This document shows positions 19,848 to 26,815 of a stretch of 64,000 bases of DNA, one piece after another. How positions within the stretch are numbered: the first letter of the stretch is position 1; each line of letters begins with the position of its first letter. Source of the stretch: Robertkochia aurantiaca. Its GTDB lineage: Bacteria; Bacteroidota; Bacteroidia; Flavobacteriales; Flavobacteriaceae. The notes beneath the pieces are model-generated. The model worked only from the letters and a program-made list of their open reading frames with translations. It made no database searches and had not been told where the DNA came from. Position numbers and translations under genes: made by a program. Location: NCBI RefSeq assembly GCF_020166495.1, contig NZ_JAINZS010000006.1:372001-436000 (forward strand), in the 5' to 3' direction.

Positions 19848-20060
19848 TGGTGGTCAAGTGGTCAAGTGGTCAGAAAGTACGTCTTTGCGAGTCCCTAATG
19901 GGATGAAGCAATCTTTTAAAGAGATATTCGAAATTGGACCAGATACCCATGTGCCTTTGTACCCACGTACCCACGTACCCACATACCCATGTGCCTCCGC
20001 ACCCACGTACCCACATACCCATGTGCCTCCGCACCCACGTACCTGCATACCATCCACCTA
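19848..20060. repeat. Composite repeat, copy B (right core missing)
   Basis: The left core is identical to copy A over about 78 bp. The inner array uses CCCACGTA and CCCATGTG variants. The right core is absent: after the inner array the sequence passes directly into the terminator at 20063. This is either a truncated copy or one whose end was replaced by the gene's 3' region. Confidence 0.85.
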
Positions 20061-20062
20061 AT

Positions 20063-20093
20063 AAAAAAGCCCCTCATTTCTGAGGAGCTCTTT
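20063..20093 (-). terminator. Rho-independent terminator of the alpha/beta hydrolase gene
   Basis: On the minus strand, GCTCCTCA-GAAA-TGAGGGGC forms a stem with a GAAA loop followed by six Ts. It lies about 20 bp after the stop at 20115. Confidence 0.8.
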
Positions 20094-20114
20094 AAATCAT
20101 TATTTTGACTTGCC

Positions 20115-21035
20115 TTAAGATTTAGAAAGGGAGTTGTATTTTTCCCTGAATGAAAGAATCGCTTTGGTCAGGTCTTCCTTTTGCTCCTGAAAAGGAATAT
20201 GACCGCCTTGGTTCTCCCATAACAGCATCTTAGGGAAGCGCACCTCCCTGTAATGTTCCGGGCCTACCATATAGTCTTGCTTCCCATAGAAAAATAAAAC
20301 AGGGATGGTTATCTTTTGGGTGTCCGGCAGATAGTTGTACCAGTAGTCATCAATGGAAAGTGCTGCGTTTCCAAAATCATAGTTCCAGTTTTCTATTTGC
20401 TGGTAGGTTGCATTCATAATAGCTTCACTTTCCTTTTGGGAATAGGCCATTCTCCAGAAAATATCTTTTTCTCTCAGTTTATTTCCCAGATATCTCATAC
20501 GTTCCATCAGGGAAAGGCTGTCTTGTTCGCAACCCGGGTAGGTCTCTTCTAAAAATTCAGAAGCCTTTGGAGCCCAGCTCTCGCAAAAGCTCTTATTGAG
20601 ATGCAGGGTAGTGTTGATCATCAACATCCCTTTGTTCGACCCGGGATAGGCCTTGGCGTAGGCCATTTGAAGGATTCCTCCGAAAGAGTGACCTAGGGTA
20701 TACCAATTGTCATAACCAAGGGCGGTTCTGATTTCTTCAAAGTCCTTTGTCATTCGCTCCAGGCTGTAATCCTGATTTTCAGGGCTGGATGATCGTCCGA
20801 CCCCACGCTGATCAAGATAGATAACGGTAAAGTTTTCTTCCATGGTCTCTCCGTAGAATTTCTCGAACCAATAGCTGCCCGATCCCGGTCCGCCATGCAA
20901 ATAGAGCACGGGGTCACCGTTTCCTTCAACTTTTACATATAGATTTACCCCATCTGAGGTGGTGATTTGTTTTTCCTCTGCCCGGAGATTGTTACCGATC
21001 AGAAGTATGGCCAGGGTGATGATTAGTTTGTTCAC
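20115..21035 (-). CDS. Secreted alpha/beta hydrolase (proline-iminopeptidase-like, S33 type)
   Basis: The 306-aa protein has a signal peptide (about 1-19, ending LRAEE). It carries the S33-type oxyanion motif HGGPGSGSYWF (about 48-58), the LDQRGVGRSS motif (about 94-103), the nucleophile elbow GHSFGG (Ser about 116), an acid in YGKQDYMVG and a late His in QGGHIPF. All catalytic elements are present. Proline iminopeptidases release N-terminal proline, but many relatives have other substrates, so the exact reaction is open. The signal peptide suggests periplasmic action. It is a single gene between repeat clusters with its own terminator. Confidence 0.85.
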   Translation of the reverse strand: MNKLIITLAILLIGNNLRAEEKQITTSDGVNLYVKVEGNGDPVLYLHGGPGSGSYWFEKFYGETMEENFTVIYLDQRGVGRSSSPENQDYSLERMTKDFEEIRTALGYDNWYTLGHSFGGILQMAYAKAYPGSNKGMLMINTTLHLNKSFCESWAPKASEFLEETYPGCEQDSLSLMERMRYLGNKLREKDIFWRMAYSQKESEAIMNATYQQIENWNYDFGNAALSIDDYWYNYLPDTQKITIPVLFFYGKQDYMVGPEHYREVRFPKMLLWENQGGHIPFQEQKEDLTKAILSFREKYNSLSKS

Positions 21036-21189
21036 TATTTTGATTTTAGTTTGAAGGATAGACGATCATATCGAATTTCCGTTACAGAGGGAAATTGATT
21101 TTGTGTACAGCGAAGTAGCGAAGGGGCAAAGAAGCGAAGAAGCGATAGGACGAATGATGAATTGTAAATGATAAATGACGACAGGTGAA

Positions 21190-21457
21190 ATAGTGAGGTA
21201 GTGAGGTGGTCAAGTGGTCAAGTGGTCAAGTGGTCAAGCGGTCAAACGGTCAGGTAGTCAGTAGGATCGTCCTTGCGAACCCCATGAATTGGGGTAAAGC
21301 AATCTTTCACAGGGTTGTCGAAATCTAATCAGAAATACCCATGTACCTTTGTACCCATGTACCCATGTACCCATGTACCCACGTACCTCCATACCTCCAT
21401 ACCCTCATACCTCCATACCCTAATTGGCAGATTCTTCGCTGCGCTCTGAATGACGAT
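21190..21457. repeat. Composite repeat, copy C
   Basis: The outer array has about nine 8-bp units (GTGAGGTA, GTCAAGTG, GTCAAACG), then left core CCTTGCGAACCCC..TTGGGGTAAAGCAATC, an inner array of ACCCATGT / ACCTCCAT units (about eleven), and right core GGCAGATTCTTCG..CTCTGAATGACG. Its left core is a subtype different from copies A, B and F. Confidence 0.85.
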
Positions 21458-21460
21458 TTT

Positions 21461-21708
21461 GTGAGATAGTGAGGTGGTGAGATAGTCAGATGGTCAAACG
21501 GTCAGGTAGTCAGTAGGATCGTCCTTGCGAACCCCATGAATTGGGGTGAAGCAATCTTTCACAGGGTTGTCGAAATCTAATCAGAAATACCCATGTACCT
21601 TTGTACCCATGTACCCAAGTACCCACGTACCTCCATACCCCCATACCCCCATACCCCCATACCTCCATACCCTAATTGGCAGATTTTTCGTTCCGCTCTG
21701 AATGAGGA
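21461..21708. repeat. Composite repeat, copy D
   Basis: Directly adjoins copy C and shares its left-core subtype almost exactly (about 90 bp up to the inner array). The inner array changes from ACCCATGT to CCCCATAC units. The right core ends in CTCTGAATGAGG. Confidence 0.85.
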
Positions 21709-21725
21709 CTAGGCAAGAGCTTTTT

Positions 21726-22082
21726 TCAAAACTGTATCCAGATCCTGGCTGTGTCCTTTTTATCTTTTTCGAAGAATCTCACTTCCGAATCGGTAAAAAA
21801 ATCGGTTATCCGGGCTGCCCATTCCTGCCATTTTTTATCTCCGACAAAAGCCATTCTTCCATAATCGCTTAAATGCGAAGTGTCGATTTTGATATCTGCG
21901 ATGAACCCTTCAAGAGTATAGCCTTTAAAATTTTCAAACTCGAAATAGAAATCCACTTTCCGGCCTTTCTCTGTAATCTGATGAATGCGCTTGTGCACCG
22001 ATTCGAGATCTTCCTTACTCAGTTTTCCGGAGATCTTTAATGCGATGAGATTGTCTTTTTTACTGTCTATATGTTCTATCAT
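21726..22082 (-). CDS. SpoIIAA-like (STAS-fold) protein
   Basis: The 118-aa protein looks like the SpoIIAA-like family (CRAL-TRIO/STAS-type fold): N-terminal LIALKISGKLSKEDLESVHKRI, central VDFYFEFENFKGYTLEGFIADIK, then YGRMAFVGDKKWQEWAARITDFFT and an ending VRFFEKDKKDTARIWIQ, all standard positions for the family. These small cytoplasmic proteins have no firmly assigned role; some may bind lipids or act in anti-anti-sigma-like switches. It has no signal peptide. It sits between composite repeats and is likely in a unit with the SnoaL-like lipoprotein gene 57 bp upstream. Confidence 0.8.
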   Translation of the reverse strand: MIEHIDSKKDNLIALKISGKLSKEDLESVHKRIHQITEKGRKVDFYFEFENFKGYTLEGFIADIKIDTSHLSDYGRMAFVGDKKWQEWAARITDFFTDSEVRFFEKDKKDTARIWIQF

Positions 22083-22139
22083 AATTTTTTATTTACGTTG
22101 CCTGATATCCTCCGCGTGCAGCTGCTATTGATTCCGGTT

Positions 22140-22613
22140 TTAGTTCCCGTTCAATTGTCTTTCGTAATCTTCAGCGTCATAGATTCCGATTGATTTCTGA
22201 ATAAGTCCGTTGTTGTTTATGGTCCATTCCTCAAACCCGCTGAAATCGACTTTATTTCCCGTTCCGTTGGGTCCGTTGTTGGTTCCTCTAAAGGTCCAGT
22301 AATATCTATAGGCGTTATTATGAACCGTCAAACTATCCATGGTTAATTTCATATCCGGAAATGCTGACATGTAGGATCCCGCCGTTTCTGCTAATTCCTC
22401 CCTTCCGACGGCTGGGGTACCGTTGTTTACGGTCAGCTCGCCATCTTCGGCGTAAAATGAAGCCATCTTTTCCGGCTGCTTGCTGTTCCAGGCAGCAGTA
22501 TAGTTTTCTGCGAATTCAACCATTTTGTCGTAATCTGATTTTTCAGTTTTACACCCAGTCAGTACAGCAGAGAATGCCAGAATCACCAGCATAAATAAAT
22601 TATTGATTTTCAT
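22140..22613 (-). CDS. SnoaL/NTF2-like lipoprotein
   Basis: The 157-aa protein has a lipoprotein signal (SAVLTGC, Cys21) and an NTF2-like cone fold: YTAAWNSKQPEKMASFYAEDGELTVNNGTPAVGREELAE, the standard opening of SnoaL-like polyketide-cyclase/ester-hydrolase relatives, then FPDMKLTMDSL, YYWTFRGTNNGP and FSGFEEWTINNNGLI. The likely role is binding or turnover of a small hydrophobic compound in the envelope; no specific substrate is indicated. It precedes the SpoIIAA-like gene on the same strand. A composite repeat begins about 58 bp upstream of its start. Confidence 0.8.
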   Translation of the reverse strand: MKINNLFMLVILAFSAVLTGCKTEKSDYDKMVEFAENYTAAWNSKQPEKMASFYAEDGELTVNNGTPAVGREELAETAGSYMSAFPDMKLTMDSLTVHNNAYRYYWTFRGTNNGPNGTGNKVDFSGFEEWTINNNGLIQKSIGIYDAEDYERQLNGN

Positions 22614-22670
22614 GTTATTTCGCTTTTAGGATTAGGAACCTTTAAGTTACGGATTTCCGGCGGGTAATTT

Positions 22671-22919
22671 GAGAGGTGAGGTGGTGAGGTGGTGAGGTGG
22701 TGAGATGGTGAGATGGTCAAATAGTCAGGTAGTCAGTAGGATCGTCCTTGCGAACCCCATGAATTGGGGTGAAGCAATCTTTCAAAGACTACTTGGAAAT
22801 TCAATTAGAGATATCCACGTACCCACGTACCTCCATACCCTCATACCTCCATACCGTCATACCCCCATACCCTAACTGGCAGATTCTTCGCCCCGAGCTG
22901 TCGAGGCTCTGAATGACGG
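22671..22919. repeat. Composite repeat, copy E
   Basis: Outer array of GAGGTGGT units, left core as in copies C and D but diverging after CAATCTTTCAAAGAC, inner array of CCCACGTA then CATACCTC units, right core GGCAGATTCTTCGCCCCGAG..CTCTGAATGACGG as in copies A and F. Confidence 0.85.
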
Positions 22920-22920
22920 T

Positions 22921-23206
22921 TTAGTGAGATAGTGAGATGGTCAGACGGTCAGATGGTCATATAGTCAGGTAGTCATTAGGATAGTCTTTGCGAGTCCCTT
23001 ATGGGACGAAGCAATCTTTTAAAGAGATATTGGAATTTGGAGCAGATACCCACGTACCCATGTACCTCCATACCCTCATAACCCCATACCTCCATACCCT
23101 CATACCTCCAAACCCTAATTGACAGATTCTTCGCCCCGAGCTTTCGGGGCTCTGAATGACGGTTTAGTGAGATAGTGAGGGGGTCAGGTAGTCAGGAGGT
23201 CAAAAG
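22921..23206. repeat. Composite repeat, copy F plus trailing 8-bp array
   Basis: The left core resembles copies A and B (TTTGCGAGTCCC..GGGACGAAGCAATC), with an inner array of CCATACCC-type units. The right core ends at 23162 and is followed by a further outer-type array (GTGAGATA, GTCAGGTA) with no next core, so the cluster ends in half a unit. Confidence 0.85.
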
Positions 23207-23265
23207 GTGAATAACCCAAGGAGCTAAGCAGCAACTGATTAATTTTAGAGGATATGTAGATATGA

Positions 23266-23322
23266 CGGCTCCTTCCCCTGTTGGGGGAAGGTGGTAACGT
23301 CAAAGACGTTGACGAAAGGGGG
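23266..23322. repeat. Stem-loop repeat-like element
   Basis: CCTTCCCC-TGTT-GGGGGAAGG is followed by AACGTC-AAA-GACGTT, two adjacent perfect or near-perfect hairpins, and then a G-run. Elements of this look are scattered in Bacteroidota genomes. It does not belong to the 8-bp-array family beside it. Confidence 0.5.
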
Positions 23323-23382
23323 GGCGATCTTGGAGTACCTGAAACGGTGTATGGAAAAAAGTATTAACACCTAAAAACCCAA

Positions 23383-23413
23383 TAAAAAAAGCTCCTCATT
23401 TCTGAAGAGCTTT
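23383..23413 (-). terminator. Terminator of the tRNA-Leu gene
   Basis: On the minus strand, AGCTCTTCA-GAAA-TGAGGAGCT is followed by seven Ts and begins 3-4 bp after the tRNA 3' end. It shares its loop and most of its stem with the terminator at 20063. Confidence 0.8.
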
Positions 23414-23416
23414 CTG

Positions 23417-23498
23417 TGCGGGTGAAAGGACTCGAACCTTCACACCTTGCGGCACTAGATCCTAAGTCTAGCGTGTCTACCAATTCCACCACACCCGC
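23417..23498 (-). tRNA. tRNA-Leu (anticodon UAG)
   Basis: On the minus strand a full cloverleaf can be traced: acceptor GCGGGTG pairing with CACCCGC, D-arm region with GGTAGAC, anticodon stem CTAGA/TCTAG with loop CTTAGGA (anticodon TAG, reading CUA and other CUN codons), a short class II variable arm (TGCCGCAAGGTGT) and the T-arm GGTTCGAGTCC. The discriminator is A and no CCA is encoded, as often seen in this phylum. The 82-nt length with an extended variable arm fits leucine. Confidence 0.95.
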
Positions 23499-23510
23499 GA
23501 ATTGTGGGTG

Positions 23511-23518
23511 CAAATATA
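23511..23518 (-). promoter_or_regulatory. -7 element of the tRNA-Leu promoter
   Basis: Read on the minus strand this is TATATTTG, an exact TAnnTTTG match, 12 bp before the 5' end of the mature tRNA. This is the expected distance for a tRNA promoter in Bacteroidota. Confidence 0.65.
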
Positions 23519-23567
23519 AATCAATTTTCGAATATTGAAACGGTATTCGCCAAAAAAGTTCTTTTTG

Positions 23568-23575
23568 TATTTTTG
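23568..23575 (+). promoter_or_regulatory. -7 element upstream of the M20 dipeptidase gene
   Basis: TATTTTTG is an exact TAnnTTTG match 19 bp before the ATG at 23595, giving a very short leader. It is divergent from the tRNA promoter 50 bp away. Confidence 0.55.
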
Positions 23576-23594
23576 AGGTAAGAAATAAAATTTC

Positions 23595-24986
23595 ATGGAA
23601 AACATAAAAGCGTATGTCGATACGCATAAGGAACGATTTCTGGACGAACTTATACAATTGTTAAAACTTCCATCGGTGAGTGCCGACCCGGCCTTTTCTC
23701 AGGATGTACTGAATACAGCAGAAAAGGTAAAAGATGCCCTGCTGGATGCGGGTTGTGATCATGCTGAGGTATGTGAAACTCCGGGCTATCCCATTGTTTT
23801 TGCCGAGAAAATCATCGATACTTCCCTTCCCACGGTGCTGGTTTACGGGCATTACGATGTACAACCACCTGACCCGGTAGATCTATGGAACTCTCCGCCT
23901 TTTGAACCGGTGGTGAAAACCACCGATATTCATCCCGAGGGTGCAATATTCGCAAGGGGCGCCTGCGATGACAAGGGACAGATGTATATGCATGTGAAGG
24001 CTATGGAGTTTATGACGGAAACCGGGCAGCTTCCCTGTAATGTGAAATTCATGATAGAGGGGGAAGAAGAAGTGGGGTCTGAAAGTCTTGAATGGTTTGT
24101 AAAGAACAACAAGGAGAAACTGGCCAATGATGTGATCCTGATCTCAGATACGGGAATGATCGCTAAAGATGTTCCTTCCATCACCACAGGACTCAGGGGT
24201 CTTACCTACGTAGAGGTTGAGGTGACCGGTCCGAACCGGGATCTGCACAGCGGTCTGTATGGAGGGGCGGTGGCAAACCCCATCAACATCCTCTCAAAGA
24301 TGATCGCCTCCCTGCACGATGAGAACAATCACATCACTATACCCGGTTTTTACGACAAGGTCGTTGAACTTAGCCGGGAAGAGCGGGAAGAGATGGCCAA
24401 AGCTCCCTTTTCACTCGACAGTTATCGCAATGCCCTGGGCATTAAGGATGTTTACGGGGAAAAGGGATATACCACCAATGAGAGAAACTCCATACGACCA
24501 ACTCTCGATGTAAACGGTATCTGGGGCGGTTATACCGGGGAAGGTGCCAAAACAGTGATACCGGGTAAAGCCTACGCCAAGATCTCCATGCGATTAGTAC
24601 CTCACCAGGAATGGCAGGAAATAGCCGATCTGTTCCAGGCGCATTTCGAATCGCTCGCTCCTGAAGGAGTGACCGTAAAGGTGAAGCCGCATCACGGAGG
24701 GTACCCCTATGTCACGCCAATCGACAGTGATGGTTACCAGGCCGCCAGCAAGGCTTATGAGGAAACTTTCGGGAAGACGCCTATTCCCCAGCGCAGCGGT
24801 GGAAGCATACCTATCGTATCGCTTTTTGAAAAGGAACTGAAGAGCAAAACGGTACTTATGGGATTCGGTCTTGACAGCGATGCCATCCATTCCCCGAATG
24901 AACATTTCGGCCTTTGGAACTTCTATAAGGGAATCGAAACCATCCCATGGTTCTATCATTATTTTACAGAACAGAAGAAATCTTAA
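23595..24986 (+). CDS. M20-family dipeptidase
   Basis: The 463-aa protein matches the M20 metallopeptidase layout of dipeptidases such as carnosinase-type and PepV-like enzymes. It has a metal-ligand His in VYGHYDVQPPD (about residue 82), the bridging Asp in RGACDDKGQ (about 120), the catalytic Glu pair in EGEEEVGSES (about 155), a second metal site after it, a dimerisation insert (HSGLYGGAVANP) and a late His in SDAIHSPNEHFG. No signal peptide, so cytoplasmic. It hydrolyses dipeptides imported or released by protein turnover. It is a single gene with a promoter and terminator of its own. Confidence 0.92.
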   Translation: MENIKAYVDTHKERFLDELIQLLKLPSVSADPAFSQDVLNTAEKVKDALLDAGCDHAEVCETPGYPIVFAEKIIDTSLPTVLVYGHYDVQPPDPVDLWNSPPFEPVVKTTDIHPEGAIFARGACDDKGQMYMHVKAMEFMTETGQLPCNVKFMIEGEEEVGSESLEWFVKNNKEKLANDVILISDTGMIAKDVPSITTGLRGLTYVEVEVTGPNRDLHSGLYGGAVANPINILSKMIASLHDENNHITIPGFYDKVVELSREEREEMAKAPFSLDSYRNALGIKDVYGEKGYTTNERNSIRPTLDVNGIWGGYTGEGAKTVIPGKAYAKISMRLVPHQEWQEIADLFQAHFESLAPEGVTVKVKPHHGGYPYVTPIDSDGYQAASKAYEETFGKTPIPQRSGGSIPIVSLFEKELKSKTVLMGFGLDSDAIHSPNEHFGLWNFYKGIETIPWFYHYFTEQKKS

Positions 24987-25001
24987 TCTAAATTTCTTTC
25001 G

Positions 25002-25034
25002 CGCCGGAGCTTTACATGCTCCGGCGTTTTTTTT
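25002..25034 (+). terminator. Strong terminator after the M20 dipeptidase gene
   Basis: CGCCGGAGC-TTTACAT-GCTCCGGCG is a perfect 9-bp stem followed by eight Ts, 15 bp after the stop codon. Confidence 0.92.
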
Positions 25035-25075
25035 ATTATGAAGGTCTTTTACAGCTAAATAGTGCCCGAAATAAT

Positions 25076-25119
25076 GTAACATCCGGTAACATTTTGCGTT
25101 ATATAGATTGATTCATCAA
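25076..25119. promoter_or_regulatory. Repeat structures upstream of the DUF4407 gene
   Basis: GTAACAT is directly repeated at 25076 and 25086 (10-bp period), and a perfect inverted repeat TTGATTCATCAA lies at 25108-25119, 13 bp before the ATG. These could be operator half-sites or part of the leader; no regulator is identified. Confidence 0.3.
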
Positions 25120-25131
25120 TAAAACGCAGTT

Positions 25132-26232
25132 ATGTTACAATCTTTCTTCTGGATGTGTTCAGGCGCCGATCCCAAATTGCTGAAGGAATGCTCGGGTTCT
25201 GAACAGATCAAACAGGCCGGAATCGGAGGTACTGTATTCTTCACAGCCCTTATGGCCTTTATTGCCGCTGCCTATGCGCTCTATACCGTGTTCGATTCTG
25301 TTTTTATGGCTGTTGCCTTTGGTCTTGTGTGGGGTTTACTGATCTTTAATCTCGACCGTTTTATCGTCTCTACCATAAAAAAGCAGGGTAGTGCAGGGAG
25401 TCAGTTTCTACAGGCTGTTCCCCGAATCCTGCTGGCTGTGATCATTGCTATAGTGATCGCCAAACCCCTGGAGCTGAAAATATTTGAAAAGGAGATAGAT
25501 CGGGTGCTACTGGAGGAAAAGAATCAAATGACACTTGATAACCAGGATCAGCTGGCCTTACAGGTGCAGCCTGAGATCGATCGCCTGGAGACTGAGGCCA
25601 ACGCTCTTAAGGAAGAGATACGTACCAAGGAAAGCGAAGTAAACGCGCTTTACGATACCTATATTTCAGAGGCTGAAGGCCGTGCGGGTACTGGTTTGCT
25701 TGGGAAGGGCCCTGTGTACAAAGAAAAACGTGAAAAACATGACCAGGCACTGGCAGAACTGCAATTGCTGAGGAATGAGAACAACGCGCAGATCACGGCC
25801 AGGGAACAACAGATCATGGAGTTGCGGTCTTCCTTTCGGGAGAATGTTTCCCGAACGCAGCCTGTTATCGATGGCTTCGACGGACTGATGGCCCGGATCA
25901 ATGCGCTTGACAAACTGCCTTGGCTTCCTTCCTTTTTTATATTCCTGTTGTTTCTCGCTATAGAAACCGCACCGATAATATCGAAGTTATTGGCTCCGGT
26001 AGGTGAGTATGACCTGAGGTTGGCTGACAGTGAAAAGACCGTGGCGACATGGACCGCCCAGAAGGCACACCAGATGCAACGCCAAAAAGAAGCCGATGCG
26101 GCCATTTATGACCGGGTCTATACCGAGTTGGCCGAAGAGGAAGAGTTATATGCTTACAAACGACAAAAGGCCAGGGAAGTAATGCAGTTGCAGGCCGACG
26201 CATTTTATCGCCAGCAAAAGGCCGGATTGTGA
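25132..26232 (+). CDS. DUF4407 membrane protein with coiled coil
   Basis: The 366-aa protein has three N-terminal hydrophobic segments (about 32-50, 55-75, 100-118), then a Glu/Lys-rich coiled-coil stretch (about 130-250), a fourth helix (about 265-285, FFIFLLFLAIETAPIISKLLAP) and a charged C-terminal helix. The FWMCSGAD opening and NLDRFIVST and ETAPIISKLL motifs are typical of DUF4407. The function of the family is unknown; its topology suggests a membrane-anchored extended helical domain. The PNPOx-like gene follows after 34 bp and may be co-transcribed. Confidence 0.88.
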   Translation: MLQSFFWMCSGADPKLLKECSGSEQIKQAGIGGTVFFTALMAFIAAAYALYTVFDSVFMAVAFGLVWGLLIFNLDRFIVSTIKKQGSAGSQFLQAVPRILLAVIIAIVIAKPLELKIFEKEIDRVLLEEKNQMTLDNQDQLALQVQPEIDRLETEANALKEEIRTKESEVNALYDTYISEAEGRAGTGLLGKGPVYKEKREKHDQALAELQLLRNENNAQITAREQQIMELRSSFRENVSRTQPVIDGFDGLMARINALDKLPWLPSFFIFLLFLAIETAPIISKLLAPVGEYDLRLADSEKTVATWTAQKAHQMQRQKEADAAIYDRVYTELAEEEELYAYKRQKAREVMQLQADAFYRQQKAGL

Positions 26233-26266
26233 TCAAAAGAATATCTTTGAAACATAGTTCTACAGT

Positions 26267-26815
26267 ATGGGTAAGAAATACGACCGTATAAACCAGAGGC
26301 TTCAGGATTTTATCGAACGCCAGAAGATTTTCTTTACGGCCACGGCTGCAAGTGAAGGCAGGATCAACCTGTCACCCAAAGGAATGGATACTTTCAGGGT
26401 GCTTGATTCGAACCGGGTCATGTGGTTGAACCTTACCGGCAGCGGTAACGAAACTGCCGCACACCTTCTTCAGAACGACCGTATCACTATTATGTTCTGC
26501 GCTTTCGAAGGGGTGCCTATGATACTTCGCCTTTATGGAAGGGCTGTTGCCTATCATCCCGGTGATGCCGAATTTGATAAGTACATAGGGCTATTCCCGG
26601 AGATCGCCGGGACCCGTCAGCTTTTCGATGTTGCAGTGGAACTCGTTCAGACCTCCTGTGGCATGGGGGTGCCTCTTATGGATTTCAGGCAGCACCGTGA
26701 TGAACTCAGAACCTGGGCCGAAGAACTGGGTGAAGATGGAATCGCAGACTACCAGGAGCGGAAGAATCAAAGCAGTATCGATGGGCTGCCTACCAGGCTA
26801 CCCGTTAAAAACTGA
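26267..26815 (+). CDS. Pyridoxamine 5'-phosphate oxidase-like flavoprotein
   Basis: The 182-aa protein has a split-barrel FMN-binding fold: FIERQKIFFTATAASEGRINLSPKG near the N-terminus, VMWLNLTGSGNETAAHLLQNDRITIMFCAF in the middle, and an ending motif (QTSCGMGVPLMDF) seen in the long PNPOx-like family. The family includes FMN- or F420-dependent reductases rather than true vitamin B6 enzymes, so substrate and cofactor are undetermined. Cytoplasmic. Its last 11 bp overlap the 3' end of the convergent 1230-aa gene. Confidence 0.85.
   Translation: MGKKYDRINQRLQDFIERQKIFFTATAASEGRINLSPKGMDTFRVLDSNRVMWLNLTGSGNETAAHLLQNDRITIMFCAFEGVPMILRLYGRAVAYHPGDAEFDKYIGLFPEIAGTRQLFDVAVELVQTSCGMGVPLMDFRQHRDELRTWAEELGEDGIADYQERKNQSSIDGLPTRLPVKN

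Noticed and set aside
19615-20061. Two small proline-rich proteins (73 and 67 aa)
   Set aside because: Both frames lie wholly in the composite repeats and share the same start only because the cores are identical; the residues just translate the 8-bp arrays.
19561-23206. CRISPR array
   Set aside because: The repetition is a contiguous 8-bp period plus stem-loop cores; there are no unique spacers of equal length and no cas genes.
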